The translations under genes were made by a program, and so were the position numbers. The notes below the pieces were generated by a model, which worked only from the letters and a program-made list of their open reading frames with translations, did no database searches and was not told the DNA's origin. DNA of 64,000 bases from Aquibaculum sediminis (GTDB lineage: Bacteria; Pseudomonadota; Alphaproteobacteria; Kiloniellales; DSM-21159), in the NCBI RefSeq assembly GCF_040712085.1, contig NZ_JBFCVK010000001.1, positions 372,001 through 436,000 of the forward strand, read 5' to 3'. Of this stretch, positions 51,901 through 59,168 are shown piece by piece (positions within the stretch are counted from its first letter, which is position 1; each line of letters begins with the position of its first letter).

Positions 51901-53811
51901 GGCGCTGTTCATCTGGGTATCGCGCTGCGCCAACACGCCGATGGCCAGGCTTTCCCCTTCTTCGGCCTCCGCCAACTGCCGGCTGAACTGCCCGGACTCG
52001 TTGCTCTGCTCGGACGCCTGCTCGCTCAGGCTGGACAGACTCATGGTGGCGCCGACTTCGATGCCCGGTCCGGCGGCTGCCACGATGCCTTCATTGACGA
52101 CGGTCGCCCGGCCCGCCCCCTCCAGGCTGTACTGCTCCAGGCTCTGCTCAGCCTCATTGAGCTGCGCGGCTTCGCGCAAACCGGCGCCTGCAGCCAAAAC
52201 GCCCGAGGCACTGCCGCTCAGTGCCCGCTGCCTCACGTCCTGCTCGGACTCGTTGTCCTGAAAGACGTCCTGGCGGCTTTCATCATCGAGCGCAGTGGCC
52301 GCTCCCACGACGATGCCGGCTCCCTCCGCCACAATGGTACCGCTGTTGATCACCACCGAATTGGCGGAACCGGCATAGCCGCCATTCAGCACATGCTGCG
52401 CCGCTTCGTTGAGCTGTTCGCTGCGCTGGAGCGCGATGTCCAGAGCGAAGGCGCTGCCGCCGTCTGCTGCATCCGCCTCGCTGCCCGACTGCTGCTCACT
52501 CCGGTTGGCCTGCTCAGCCTCTTGGACCGAGATGTGATCTGCCGCGAGTTCCGTCCCAGCGAGAATGCCCTCTTCCCCGGCCACCACCAGGCCCTCGTTC
52601 TGAACGATCACCCGTCCCGATCCGGTCACGCCAGGGTCCTGGATGCGCTGCGCGGCGATGTTTTCTTGCTTTGCCTGCTGGAGCGACAAAGCTTCAGCAA
52701 GCGCCTCCCCGGTTTCCTCGGCCCAGGCGAAGGATGACGGGGGAAGTTGCGACACACCGTACCCCTGCTCCGCATCGTTCTCCTGATATGCATCCTGTGC
52801 CTGAACGCCTGATGTTTCGAGTTGAGACCCCGCGCGGATGCCACTGCCGCCCGCCTCTATCTCACCTGAATTCAGCACAAGTGCGTTTCCAACTCCCTGG
52901 ACATCTCCCGTCATCAAAGTCTGGTCGAGTACATTCTCATGACTGGCTTCCTGCAGGGCCTCGGCGGCAGCAGATGCCAGTGCATCACTCCCCTCGGCTT
53001 CCGCATGGGCGCCTATGAGAAGTTCAGCTCCGTTCTCCTGAGAACCGCCTTGGCCACTGAAGTGATCAACGCTCACTCCAGTGCTCGCCACGATCCCGTG
53101 CTCGCCTGCTCTGATTGAACCAGCGTTGTCGACTGAAACAGTCGCCGCTGCACCAAGCGGCGGCACGAACATCTCTTGCACCGAGTGGTTCAGGAACAAA
53201 TCCTCCTGCTGCGTGACAGCCAAAGCGTTGGCAATCGTTCCTGGAGTCAGTGCAAGGGCCTCTGCCGCCGCGCTGGCTTCGCTGCTGTTAGACTGACCGG
53301 AGAACTGTCTTCGGTCAGCTAACTCATCACCATAGGCGTGAGCGACGATGCCGCTTCCGCCGGCGTCGATATCACCGCGGTTCATGATCTCGACATTGTG
53401 ATCGCCGCTGGTGAGTCTGGCCGCCTCGGCCTGCGCCAGAATGCCGATCCCGTCACCGCTGGTCACAATGCTGTAGGGGCCGATATCCGCGATGATGCGG
53501 ATATTCGTTGCTGATTCGAACTCTATGCCATGCACACCCTCGACCGGCGCAATGTTGCGGTCGAGGTTCTGCACCAGCAGCGTCTCGATGACACTGGGAT
53601 CGAAATCGCCGCCAACGGTCCCGCTGATGCCCGAAGACTGATCGCCGTTGCACACCGCGGTGTCACCGAATAGATCGCAGGCGTCAGGCGCGGCGCGAGC
53701 CGAGGAGGCCGCACCCAAGGCAAAGATGGCTGCCGTTGCCGAGCAAAGAAGGCGTTTCCGGCGGGTGACCCGATCTAATAAACCTTCGTGAATAGCCACG
53801 CCCCGAACCAT
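45964..53811 (-). CDS. Giant autotransporter with about 24 rung/QN-rich repeat units
   Basis: This is a type V secretion autotransporter of about 2615 residues. An extended, basic N-terminus (RVTRRKRLLCSATAAIFALG) leads to a signal cleavage site near SARA. A Cys pair follows (CDLFGDTAVC), then a passenger of about 24 units spanning about residues 144-2000. Each unit has a beta-helix rung (consensus N-[SED]-G-x-[VI]-x-A-x-G-D-G-[IL]-x-A-x-[ST]) and a 50-65-residue insert rich in Gln, Asn, Glu, Ala and Ser. A pertactin-like region follows (GGVGNETVVNHGWIYGSV, then LDIAPENRSDRLIVEGAA). The end is a beta-barrel of about 280 residues (AAWVQAHGSSGSL to final GIRLRF with terminal Phe). The ATG at 53811 is preceded by AGGGGGCGACC. 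The passenger is poor in Lys and, after the first Cys pair, in Cys. The cargo role (adhesin, matrix or other) is unknown. Confidence 0.93.
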   Translation of the reverse strand: MVRGVAIHEGLLDRVTRRKRLLCSATAAIFALGAASSARAAPDACDLFGDTAVCNGDQSSGISGTVGGDFDPSVIETLLVQNLDRNIAPVEGVHGIEFESATNIRIIADIGPYSIVTSGDGIGILAQAEAARLTSGDHNVEIMNRGDIDAGGSGIVAHAYGDELADRRQFSGQSNSSEASAAAEALALTPGTIANALAVTQQEDLFLNHSVQEMFVPPLGAAATVSVDNAGSIRAGEHGIVASTGVSVDHFSGQGGSQENGAELLIGAHAEAEGSDALASAAAEALQEASHENVLDQTLMTGDVQGVGNALVLNSGEIEAGGSGIRAGSQLETSGVQAQDAYQENDAEQGYGVSQLPPSSFAWAEETGEALAEALSLQQAKQENIAAQRIQDPGVTGSGRVIVQNEGLVVAGEEGILAGTELAADHISVQEAEQANRSEQQSGSEADAADGGSAFALDIALQRSEQLNEAAQHVLNGGYAGSANSVVINSGTIVAEGAGIVVGAATALDDESRQDVFQDNESEQDVRQRALSGSASGVLAAGAGLREAAQLNEAEQSLEQYSLEGAGRATVVNEGIVAAAGPGIEVGATMSLSSLSEQASEQSNESGQFSRQLAEAEEGESLAIGVLAQRDTQMNSAGQWQQGPGASGAAGATLVNEGLVVADGDGLAAGTFVMLDDLARQGIDQGNAVEQKPAEHESSEQVPTVAATAEEGEALAGALLLSEFAQRNEGFQFREAGSLVDGGAITLVNQGTVLTDGDGIAAGALLRTTEASEQIVLQGNDISQSNLVDSAAVGDAAALAASVSGQTGEHDNEAVQIVERGGPAGGGSVVAVNDGLVVAEGRGLAVSSDLELAASADQVNIQGNDTSVLTASRLHADQGEAASLLPYASEGRQYNGTEQQAQLGSAAEAGRVVLVNQGDLFSGKEGMSVERSLARNVELSQDSRQGNEIDGMGVSVSGADGEDATGVSLHLGSQQTDQRNSALQVMSDGGAAAAGSITLVNEGLVLAEGHGVAVEAAQRHRIESEQEGLQGDFSWRVLWRDNGAQEGLSIGEARSATQSGRENDLVQRSEVNGLAEAGAIFAINEGTVAAEGDGVRLRSSNGYERHGQQELDQGTVAFHEASPWSGAWGSGSHALDDLASAHEEASRNEALQMDRGADLSGFGGVSFENSGLVAAMGDGLLVESELLLAGRRYQAIEQDNLAEGAVWVEQESEEGVTLTEAADFGDRVQVNQALQRNVGGKLDEAGLIELLNTGEVIAMGHGVAARSRVGHEDAALQLVRQGNDRGAYSETSVYTAGDGVAVSDGEGESRAVQINAAVQDSRATSGDRVGAMAIVNSGEILAGGDGILAVNQHNHSGGTHQISEQGSRASANDWASLSEDAAADSASLMNVEMLNVSDQNAESALGEEQGAIYVENSGLIEAAGDGIAAATHGELGSFAIQAADQTLSGMQAAFGRNGDRIQAKALFQSLDNQQRAERSVGDRLGAVRIENSGLVMAEGDGLVAGSAWRMDSSHHQETWQNTDLVQLRHSDNGADQLLVGEQSSENDQGLSSSFGEEIAALDLRNDGSVMALGDGMSASTRVESHWEASQSVGQIDGLVQVANRGRPEDMDAPALQGQAFEHHLLSQQDLDISVGDDLGAIRVRNSGEVMAEGDGLRADTQASLGFHLTQHQRQNGDFIQTGQSATAVDLEQDQDGQQSKSGAQSARFRLGDGTASVLVENSGLLLAAGDGLVAASRLDLDLSMEQSIEQRGYQLQRMSAEEVEQSQAALQDATATQEVDVDLGHRAGAVTVLNSGIVDAEGDGIRAESHLSLGLSAPKSISQSLGGEQLASESLNGGQTTDLSQSQTAVQSTLASLGEEAAFVRVENDGLVLAEGDGVTARARADLSIGQVFGEAEDSAEWSSSQETSAGIVQTYEVGQSQSGDQSLAVHLEEDIAGIEVSNSGAIVAGGDGIVAVSSINVVSSQMQGLGMPPHRRILIENDGLVLARGTGIRAASHTSTPQDTGHPGDIEITVGEDGAVLSESGFAIDIEGGADNLLTNHGSIASDGDLAIRGGVGNETVVNHGWIYGSVDLGTGRNRLDNRAGALFEPGSLIALGGGELRNAGDLSPGGSGGIEHTKVEGDLRFADGSRYLLDIAPENRSDRLIVEGAASIADGVDVVVEKAEGAYPYGTRYEILNASEDVEGTFAGVVQDRPFLEFRLDHGANAVALDVGRSGTDFVTVARTKNQRAVAGALESFGRDSDNPLYAMLVWADEEEAREIYDTLSGETHATAQAAPVDIARRTRSQLLGRLSGFGAGFSSGSGGEQNALQANSLASLAVSDAGEAERSSAEPGQPALGPAAWVQAHGSSGSLDSDSNAAETDTQSWGTMLGAEMLFSENFGIGLAFGSQDDRLETAARDSRTEIDTYSISTYGLWRSGAWRLRGGAGFGWHDFESRRTVSLPTGNETAKADYKGWSAQSFGEVGYRLPLGTAEVEPFAGLAFQHTRTDSYSESGAGAANLDVDSDRASTLHSSIGVMLSETFSFDSGLRLRPHASVAWERRLVGSSGDARMAFSSGGSSFSVSGPKRSKDAAVVGVGLDIGLDNNVEAFAGYDAYLSSTQKEHTARAGIRLRF
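47830..53384 (-). repeat. In-frame array of about 24 diverged protein-coding repeats (mean about 240 bp)
   Basis: Rung motifs such as NSGLVMAEGDGLVAGS recur 24 times with a mean period of about 80 residues. The units are about 82-92 residues in the first half and 72-78 in the second half. Units 3-14 carry a conserved QxNxAxQ-like element before the next rung (KQENIAAQ, EQLNEAAQ, AQLNEAEQ, DQRNSALQ, VQVNQALQ). Units 15-22 use less regular SQSQ or QQ blocks. The nucleotide sequences have diverged, so this is old or selected for diversity, not recent duplication. Unit 23 has lost most of its insert. Confidence 0.85.
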
Positions 53812-54167
53812 GGTCGCCCCCTGTCTACCCCGGAATTTCCCACCGAAATGCCACGAGAGTGCGACAGGGGTCAAGCAAAGGCAAAGAACCTCAACTCCAG
53901 GGCAAAATAGCGGCCGCCGAATCCCAACCCAAAACGTCCTGGGACCGAATCTCGTTACAAAATTGCATTTCCGCTTGCATGGCGCGCGCCTGGATTACGC
54001 ACCACCTGTCCCCTCGGATAGACCAGATAAGGTCATCCTCCCGGTTCCGACCCCGGGCTTTCCTTCAGCATGCCGAACAGCTATATGCAGCGGACTGTCT
54101 AGGGGTGTGAGAATCTGAGGCCGAGAAGCCGCTCCTGGCCATTGTTCCACTTGTTCGAGCCGAGAGA
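53812..54167. promoter_or_regulatory. 356-bp divergent region between the autotransporter and cysD
   Basis: No gene is supported here. On the minus strand TTGACC near 53876-53871 could be a -35 for the autotransporter, but its -10 partner is weak. For cysD no convincing promoter pair is seen. The region is less GC-biased near 53,935-53,975 than its surroundings. Both outward promoters must be here. Confidence 0.35.
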
Positions 54168-55079
54168 ATGCAAACAAGGCAGAGACTGACGCACCTGCAG
54201 CGCCTGGAAGCTGAAAGCATACACATCATGCGCGAGGTTGCGGCGCAGTTCCGCAATCCGGTGATGCTCTATTCCATCGGCAAGGACAGTTCGGTGCTGC
54301 TCCATCTGGCGATGAAGGCCTTCTACCCCTCCAAGCCGCCCTTCCCGCTGATGCACGTGGACACGACCTGGAAGTTCCGGGAGATGATCGAGTTCCGCGA
54401 TCGCCGTGCGGAAGAACTCGGCATGGATCTGATCGTCCATATCAATGAGGACGGGGTGCGCGAAGGCATCGGGCCCTTCACCCACGGCTCGGCCGTCCAC
54501 ACGGACGTAATGAAAACGCAGTCCCTGAAGCAGGCTCTGGACAAGTACAAGTTCGACGCCGCGTTCGGCGGCGCCCGTCGCGACGAAGAGAAGTCCCGCG
54601 CCAAGGAGCGGATTTTCTCCTTCCGCACCTCGACGCATCGCTGGGACCCGAAGAACCAGCGCCCCGAACTCTGGAACGTCTACAACGGGCGCATCCACAA
54701 GGGCGAGTCGATCCGGGTCTTCCCGCTTTCCAATTGGACCGAGCTCGACATCTGGCAGTACATCCTGCTCGAGCAGATCCCTGTCGTGCCGCTCTATCTC
54801 GCCAAGCCGCGGCCGGTGGTGGAGCGCGACGGCACGCTGATCATGGTCGATGACGAGCGCATGCCGCTGGAGCCGGGTGAAACAGTGCAGGAGCGCTGGG
54901 TGCGATTCCGCACCCTGGGATGCTACCCCCTGACCGGCGCCATTGAGAGCCGCGCCGAAAGCCTGGTGGACATTATCCACGAAATGCTGATCGCCCGCAG
55001 TTCCGAGCGGCAGGGGCGCGTCATCGACCGCGACCAAGCGGCCAGCATGGAGCAAAAGAAGCAGGAGGGTTATTTCTGA
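54168..55079 (+). CDS. cysD: Sulfate adenylyltransferase subunit 2
   Basis: CysD is the catalytic subunit of ATP sulfurylase, making adenosine 5'-phosphosulfate (APS) from ATP and sulfate. The 303-residue protein has the PP-loop SIGKDSS at about residues 36-42. It also has MHVDTTWKF, GGARRDEEKSRAKER (a signature of CysD) and WTELDIWQYI. Its stop overlaps the cysNC start (TGATG), so the two are translationally coupled. No upstream cysH or cysG lies in view. Confidence 0.97.
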   Translation: MQTRQRLTHLQRLEAESIHIMREVAAQFRNPVMLYSIGKDSSVLLHLAMKAFYPSKPPFPLMHVDTTWKFREMIEFRDRRAEELGMDLIVHINEDGVREGIGPFTHGSAVHTDVMKTQSLKQALDKYKFDAAFGGARRDEEKSRAKERIFSFRTSTHRWDPKNQRPELWNVYNGRIHKGESIRVFPLSNWTELDIWQYILLEQIPVVPLYLAKPRPVVERDGTLIMVDDERMPLEPGETVQERWVRFRTLGCYPLTGAIESRAESLVDIIHEMLIARSSERQGRVIDRDQAASMEQKKQEGYF

Positions 55080-56977
55080 TGCTGGACGCAACCTCGCTGC
55101 GCCCCGAAGACACCGAAGCCTACCTGCTGCAGCAGAGCGACAAGGAACTCCTGCGTTTCATCACCTGCGGCAGCGTCGACGACGGTAAGTCGACGCTGAT
55201 CGGCCGCCTGCTCTTCGACAGCAAGCAGCTTTTCGAGGATCAACTCGCCGCCCTGGGGCAGGACAGCCGCCGCTGGGGCACCACCGGCGAGGAGATGGAC
55301 CTGGCACTCCTCGTCGACGGCCTGGCGGCCGAGCGCGAACAGGGCATCACCATCGACGTGGCCTATCGCTTCTTCGCCAGCGAAAAGCGCAAGTTCATCG
55401 TGGCCGACACCCCGGGCCACGAGCAGTACACCCGCAACATGGTCACCGGCGCCTCCACCGCGGAACTGGCGGTCATTCTTGTGGATGCGCGCAAGGGCGT
55501 GCTGACCCAGACCCGCCGCCACGCTTTCCTGGTCTCGCTGCTGGGCATCCGGCAGGTCGTGCTCGCCGTGAACAAAATGGACCTGGTCGACTTCGACCGC
55601 AGCCGCTTCGAGGAAATCCTTGCGGATTTCCATCAGTTTGCGGAGGGCCTTGGGTTCGAGACCATCATCGGCATCCCGCTCTCGGCGCTGACCGGCGACA
55701 ATGTCATCAGCGCCAGTGAACGCACTGGCTGGTACGACGGCCCTTCCCTGCTGGAAGCCTTGGACACGGCACGGATCGGGCGGGAACAAGAAGAGCTCCC
55801 CTTCCGCCTGCCCGTGCAGTGGGTCAACCGCCCGAACCTCGATTTCCGGGGCTATAGCGGCACCATCATCGGTGGATGCGTACGACCGGGGGACGAGATC
55901 GTGGTTCTCCCCTCCGCCCGCACGAGCAAGGTCGAACGGATCGTCGCCTATGAGGGCGAACTGGACGAAGCCGTCGCCGGCCAGGCCGTGACCCTCTGCC
56001 TTGCGGATGAAGTGGATGTCAGCCGCGGCGATGTCATCGCTGCCGCCGACGCCCGCCCGGAAGTGACCGATCAGTTCGCGGCCCATCTGGTGTGGATGAG
56101 CGACCAGCCGCTGCTGCCGGGACGCAAGCTTCTGCTGCAACTGGGGCCGAAGCAGGTCTCCGCCCAGGTCACCGAGATCAAGTATGCGGTCAACGTCAAC
56201 ACCATGGAGCACACGGCAGCCAAGCAACTCGAACTGAACGAGATTGCGGTTTGCAACGTCTCCACCGACCAGCCCGTTCCCTTCGGGCCCTATAAGGAGG
56301 AGCGCGAAGGCGGTGGCTTCATTCTGATCGACCGGATAAGCAACATCACGGTCGGTTGCGGCATGATCGACTTCCCGCTGCGCCGGGCATCCAATGTCCA
56401 CTGGCAGGAAATAGCGATCAACAAACAGGCCCGCGCCGCCTTGAAAAGCCAGCAGCCGGCCATCCTCTGGTTCACCGGTCTGTCGGGCTCGGGCAAATCC
56501 ACCGTCGCAAACGCCCTGGAGAAGAAGCTGCATCTGCTCGGCCACCACAGCTACCTGCTTGACGGCGACAACGTGCGGCACGGGCTGAACCGCGACCTCG
56601 GGTTCACCGACGTTGACCGGGTGGAGAACATTCGCCGCGTGGCCGAGACGGCCAAGCTCTTCGTCGATGCCGGATTGATAACACTGGTCTCCTTCATCTC
56701 CCCCTTCCGCTCGGAACGCCGGATGGCTCGGGACATGGTGGAGGACGGTGAGTTTATTGAGGTCTTCGTCGATACGCCGCTGGAGATCTGTGAGGCCCGT
56801 GATCCCAAGGGGCTCTACCGCAAGGCGCGTGCCGGGCAGCTCGCGAATTTCACCGGCATCGATTCCCCTTACGAAGCACCGGAGGCGCCGGAAATGCGCT
56901 TATCCGGCGCCCAAGACGAACCGGATGCGCTGGCCGACCGCATCATCGATGAATTGCGCCGCCGCGGAGTCATTTGA
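55079..56977 (+). CDS. cysNC: Bifunctional sulfate adenylyltransferase subunit 1/APS kinase (CysNC)
   Basis: The N-terminal half is the regulatory GTPase of ATP sulfurylase: G1 GSVDDGKSTLIGRLL, G3 DTPGHEQY, G4 NKMD, and EF-Tu-like beta domains. The C-terminal 180 residues are APS kinase, with P-loop GLSGSGKST at about residue 467, DGDNVRHGLNRDLGF and the FISPFRSER substrate loop. The fused 632-residue protein makes phosphoadenosine-phosphosulfate (PAPS) from sulfate with CysD. PAPS could feed cysteine synthesis or sulfation of polysaccharides; the adjacent capsule export operon makes the second option worth testing. Confidence 0.97.
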   Translation: MLDATSLRPEDTEAYLLQQSDKELLRFITCGSVDDGKSTLIGRLLFDSKQLFEDQLAALGQDSRRWGTTGEEMDLALLVDGLAAEREQGITIDVAYRFFASEKRKFIVADTPGHEQYTRNMVTGASTAELAVILVDARKGVLTQTRRHAFLVSLLGIRQVVLAVNKMDLVDFDRSRFEEILADFHQFAEGLGFETIIGIPLSALTGDNVISASERTGWYDGPSLLEALDTARIGREQEELPFRLPVQWVNRPNLDFRGYSGTIIGGCVRPGDEIVVLPSARTSKVERIVAYEGELDEAVAGQAVTLCLADEVDVSRGDVIAAADARPEVTDQFAAHLVWMSDQPLLPGRKLLLQLGPKQVSAQVTEIKYAVNVNTMEHTAAKQLELNEIAVCNVSTDQPVPFGPYKEEREGGGFILIDRISNITVGCGMIDFPLRRASNVHWQEIAINKQARAALKSQQPAILWFTGLSGSGKSTVANALEKKLHLLGHHSYLLDGDNVRHGLNRDLGFTDVDRVENIRRVAETAKLFVDAGLITLVSFISPFRSERRMARDMVEDGEFIEVFVDTPLEICEARDPKGLYRKARAGQLANFTGIDSPYEAPEAPEMRLSGAQDEPDALADRIIDELRRRGVI

Positions 56978-57294
56978 TGCCGTTTCTGGAGGCAGCCCGA
57001 CTGTAGGTGCCCCGGCTGGAGGGTAAGTTCCAAACGCTCCCTTCAGCCGGGACTCCAGAGGAGCTTTGAGGTAGTGCCAGAGCAATATCGTCAACAGAGT
57101 TGACAGAAACTGGGTGTGCCCCCTAATCTCACACTCGCATGAGCCTGTGGCGTGCTGTAACTCTCGCCCCCTTGCGCTGTCGCCTGCGGGAGATTTCCGC
57201 AGGAAGACCCCGGGCTTTGGGCCAGGATTTGACGCTTGTGGTATAAACCGAGTTGCTTCACAGCCACCAAGCCAATTGAGGAGCGGGCAAGAAC
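56978..57294. other. 317-bp intergenic region with two hairpins before the capsule operon
   Basis: No gene is supported. The first hairpin, CCGGCTGGAGGG/CTCCCTTCAGCCGG at 57012-57051, has one mismatch and a 13-nt loop but no T run. It may help end the cysNC transcript. A second hairpin CCTGCGG/CCGCAGG lies at 57183-57203. A TATAAA at 57242-57247 is a possible -10 element for the lipoprotein gene, but no -35 at proper spacing was found. Confidence 0.45.
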
Positions 57295-57684
57295 GTGCAT
57301 CTTACGATGAAACTGCTGAGCGGTCTGTCGCTCTGCCTTCTCGTGGCGGCTTGCAGCACAGTTAACAGCGCGACACCGGAAGGTGCGCCGACAGTGGGCG
57401 GCATACCGGTTGCCGTCGAGCAGCCGACCACGACACCAGCCGACGCAGCATTGCTTAAATTTGCGTCCACGGCGCCTCCGGGCAGCCAGGAGTTGATTCC
57501 GCTTGAAGGTGGCGTTGAGGCCCAGGTGCTGATTAACGAGGAGTATGTCTCGGCTCGCGGCCGCCTGTGTCGACGCCTGACACTCTGGAACACGCAGACG
57601 GCCCGCCCCAGCGATCGCGTCGTTTGCCAGGGACAGCAGGGTTGGCACTTGATCAGGCCACTGCGCGAGCTGGCGGCCCGCTGA
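57295..57684 (+). CDS. Small lipoprotein at the head of the capsule export operon
   Basis: This 129-residue protein has a lipoprotein signal peptide with lipobox LVAAC (lipidated Cys20 if the GTG at 57295 is used). A Pro/Thr/Ala-rich linker follows. A small C-terminal domain with two cysteines (RLCRRLTLWNTQ and RVVCQGQQGWHLIRPL) could form a disulfide in the periplasm. No function is recognised. GAGGAG lies 11-16 nt before the GTG; the ATG at 57307 is a later in-frame alternative. It precedes the ABC-2 permease by 27 nt and is probably co-transcribed with the capsule genes. Confidence 0.72.
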   Translation: MHLTMKLLSGLSLCLLVAACSTVNSATPEGAPTVGGIPVAVEQPTTTPADAALLKFASTAPPGSQELIPLEGGVEAQVLINEEYVSARGRLCRRLTLWNTQTARPSDRVVCQGQQGWHLIRPLRELAAR

Positions 57685-57711
57685 CATCAGCGGCAGAGAA
57701 GGTAAGCCTAG

Positions 57712-58515
57712 ATGAATCCTACCCGGAGCTTCGGCGATCTGGGCCGCAGCTTGACGGTCCAAAGCAGAGTCATCTACGCCCTGATTCTGCGGGAAATGCA
57801 ATCCCGCTTTGGCCGGTCAAACATCGGCTATCTCTGGGCCCTGGTAGAGCCACTGCTGCTGGTGGGCGTGTTCACCCTCGGGTACGTTGCGATCGGCCGA
57901 CGGTCACCGCCGCAGGGCATGGAATTCCTGCCGTTTCTGGCAACCGGGATCATCGCCTACCTCTCAATGCGCAACATCGCCTCCCGCATGTCCAGTGCCA
58001 TTGAGAGCAATCGCAGCCTTCTCCTCTTTCCACAGGTCACACCCTTCGATCTGATGCTCGGACGCCTGCTGCTGGAAACAGCCACCTTCATCGCGGTCTT
58101 TGTCGTGATTATCGGTGGTGGCGTTCTGCTCGGTTTTGCCTCGCCGCCGGATCGGCCGTTCCTGCTGCTGGTCACCGTTATGTATACGGCCCTGCTTGGC
58201 GCCGGCATCGGCATGCTGCTGGGCGCCATCACGATGAACTTTCCCTGGGTCGACCACTTCATGCGCCCGACTTGGCGGCTTATGCTGTGGATCTCTGGGA
58301 TTTTCTTCACACTGAAGCAGTTGCCCATGTCGGTGCAGGACATACTCGTCTGGAACCCGATCCTGCACGTGATCGAATTGATGCGCGCTGCCTACTTTGC
58401 GCAGGTTGAGCCCTACCGGGTGAGCTATGGCTACGTGAGCTGGTGGATTCTGATCACCATGTTCCTTGGCCTGCTGTGTGAGCGGATGTTTCGCGACCGG
58501 AGGAAGGAAAAGTGA
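57712..58515 (+). CDS. kpsM: Capsular polysaccharide ABC exporter permease (KpsM/CtrC/BexB-like)
   Basis: This 267-residue inner-membrane protein is an ABC-2 permease with six hydrophobic segments. It has the capsule exporter signature ILREMQSRFGRSNIGYLWALVEPLLLVGVF near the N-terminus. Further conserved parts are IAYLSMRNIASR and WNPILHVIELMRAAYF. It should pair with the ATPase encoded directly downstream (overlap 4 nt) to move a lipid-linked polysaccharide across the inner membrane. The substrate polymer is unknown. Confidence 0.93.
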   Translation: MNPTRSFGDLGRSLTVQSRVIYALILREMQSRFGRSNIGYLWALVEPLLLVGVFTLGYVAIGRRSPPQGMEFLPFLATGIIAYLSMRNIASRMSSAIESNRSLLLFPQVTPFDLMLGRLLLETATFIAVFVVIIGGGVLLGFASPPDRPFLLLVTVMYTALLGAGIGMLLGAITMNFPWVDHFMRPTWRLMLWISGIFFTLKQLPMSVQDILVWNPILHVIELMRAAYFAQVEPYRVSYGYVSWWILITMFLGLLCERMFRDRRKEK

Positions 58516-59159
58516 TCCAACTCCAGGGCGTCACCAAGTACTATCGAACCAACGAAGGTCGACACTATGTGTTTCGTGACCTGACCGAAGATATCCCCAC
58601 TGACTGCAACGTTGGGATCCTCGGTCGCAATGGCGCCGGCAAATCGACTCTCCTGCGAATTCTGGCCAAGGCCGAAGCACCGAACCGGGGCATGGTCCGT
58701 TCCAACGTTCGCTTATCCTGGCCCATGGGTTTCAGTGGTGGATTCCAAGGCTCGATGAGCGGAGCTGATAACATCCGCTTCATAGCCCGAATCTACGGCG
58801 TCAACTGGCGAGACGCGGTGGACTTCGTGCAGGACTTCGCCGAGCTCGGCGACTACATGCACATGCCTATCAAGACGTACTCCTCGGGCATGCGTGCCCG
58901 CCTTGCCGTGGGCATGTCCTTTTTCGTCAAGTTCGACTGCTATCTCATCGACGAGATTCCGGGCGTCGGCGATTCCCGTTTCCGCCGGCGCTTCACCCAA
59001 TCCTTCGGGGAATTGAAGAAACGCTCCACGATGATCCTGATTTCGCACAGCGAGGCAACCATCCGAAAGATCTGCGACGTGGTCTTTCTTCTCAATGACG
59101 GTACGCTTGAGCGCTATGACGATGTCGACGAAGCGCTACGGCTTTACCGCGAGATGTAG
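58512..59159 (+). CDS. kpsT: Capsular polysaccharide ABC exporter ATPase (KpsT/CtrD/BexA-like)
   Basis: This 215-residue ABC ATPase has Walker A GRNGAGKSTLLR (about 35-46), the capsule-type segment MGFSGGFQGSMSG, signature YSSGMRARLAVGMSF and Walker B YLIDEIPGVGD. The H-loop is ISHSEATI. It is shorter than the O-antigen Wzt type and has no C-terminal carbohydrate-binding domain, matching KpsT. The GTG start at 58512 lies within the KpsM-like stop overlap. Confidence 0.93.
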   Translation: MIQLQGVTKYYRTNEGRHYVFRDLTEDIPTDCNVGILGRNGAGKSTLLRILAKAEAPNRGMVRSNVRLSWPMGFSGGFQGSMSGADNIRFIARIYGVNWRDAVDFVQDFAELGDYMHMPIKTYSSGMRARLAVGMSFFVKFDCYLIDEIPGVGDSRFRRRFTQSFGELKKRSTMILISHSEATIRKICDVVFLLNDGTLERYDDVDEALRLYREM

Positions 59160-59168
59160 GCGACTTAC

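Noticed and set aside
47830..53384. Autotransporter repeat array as a CRISPR or DNA satellite
   Set aside because: The repeats are diverged at DNA level, about 240 bp long, in frame, and show protein-level conservation.
53812..54167. Small protein frames in the autotransporter-cysD gap
   Set aside because: Frames of 60-100 codons there have no RBS or motif and overlap flanking genes or promoters.
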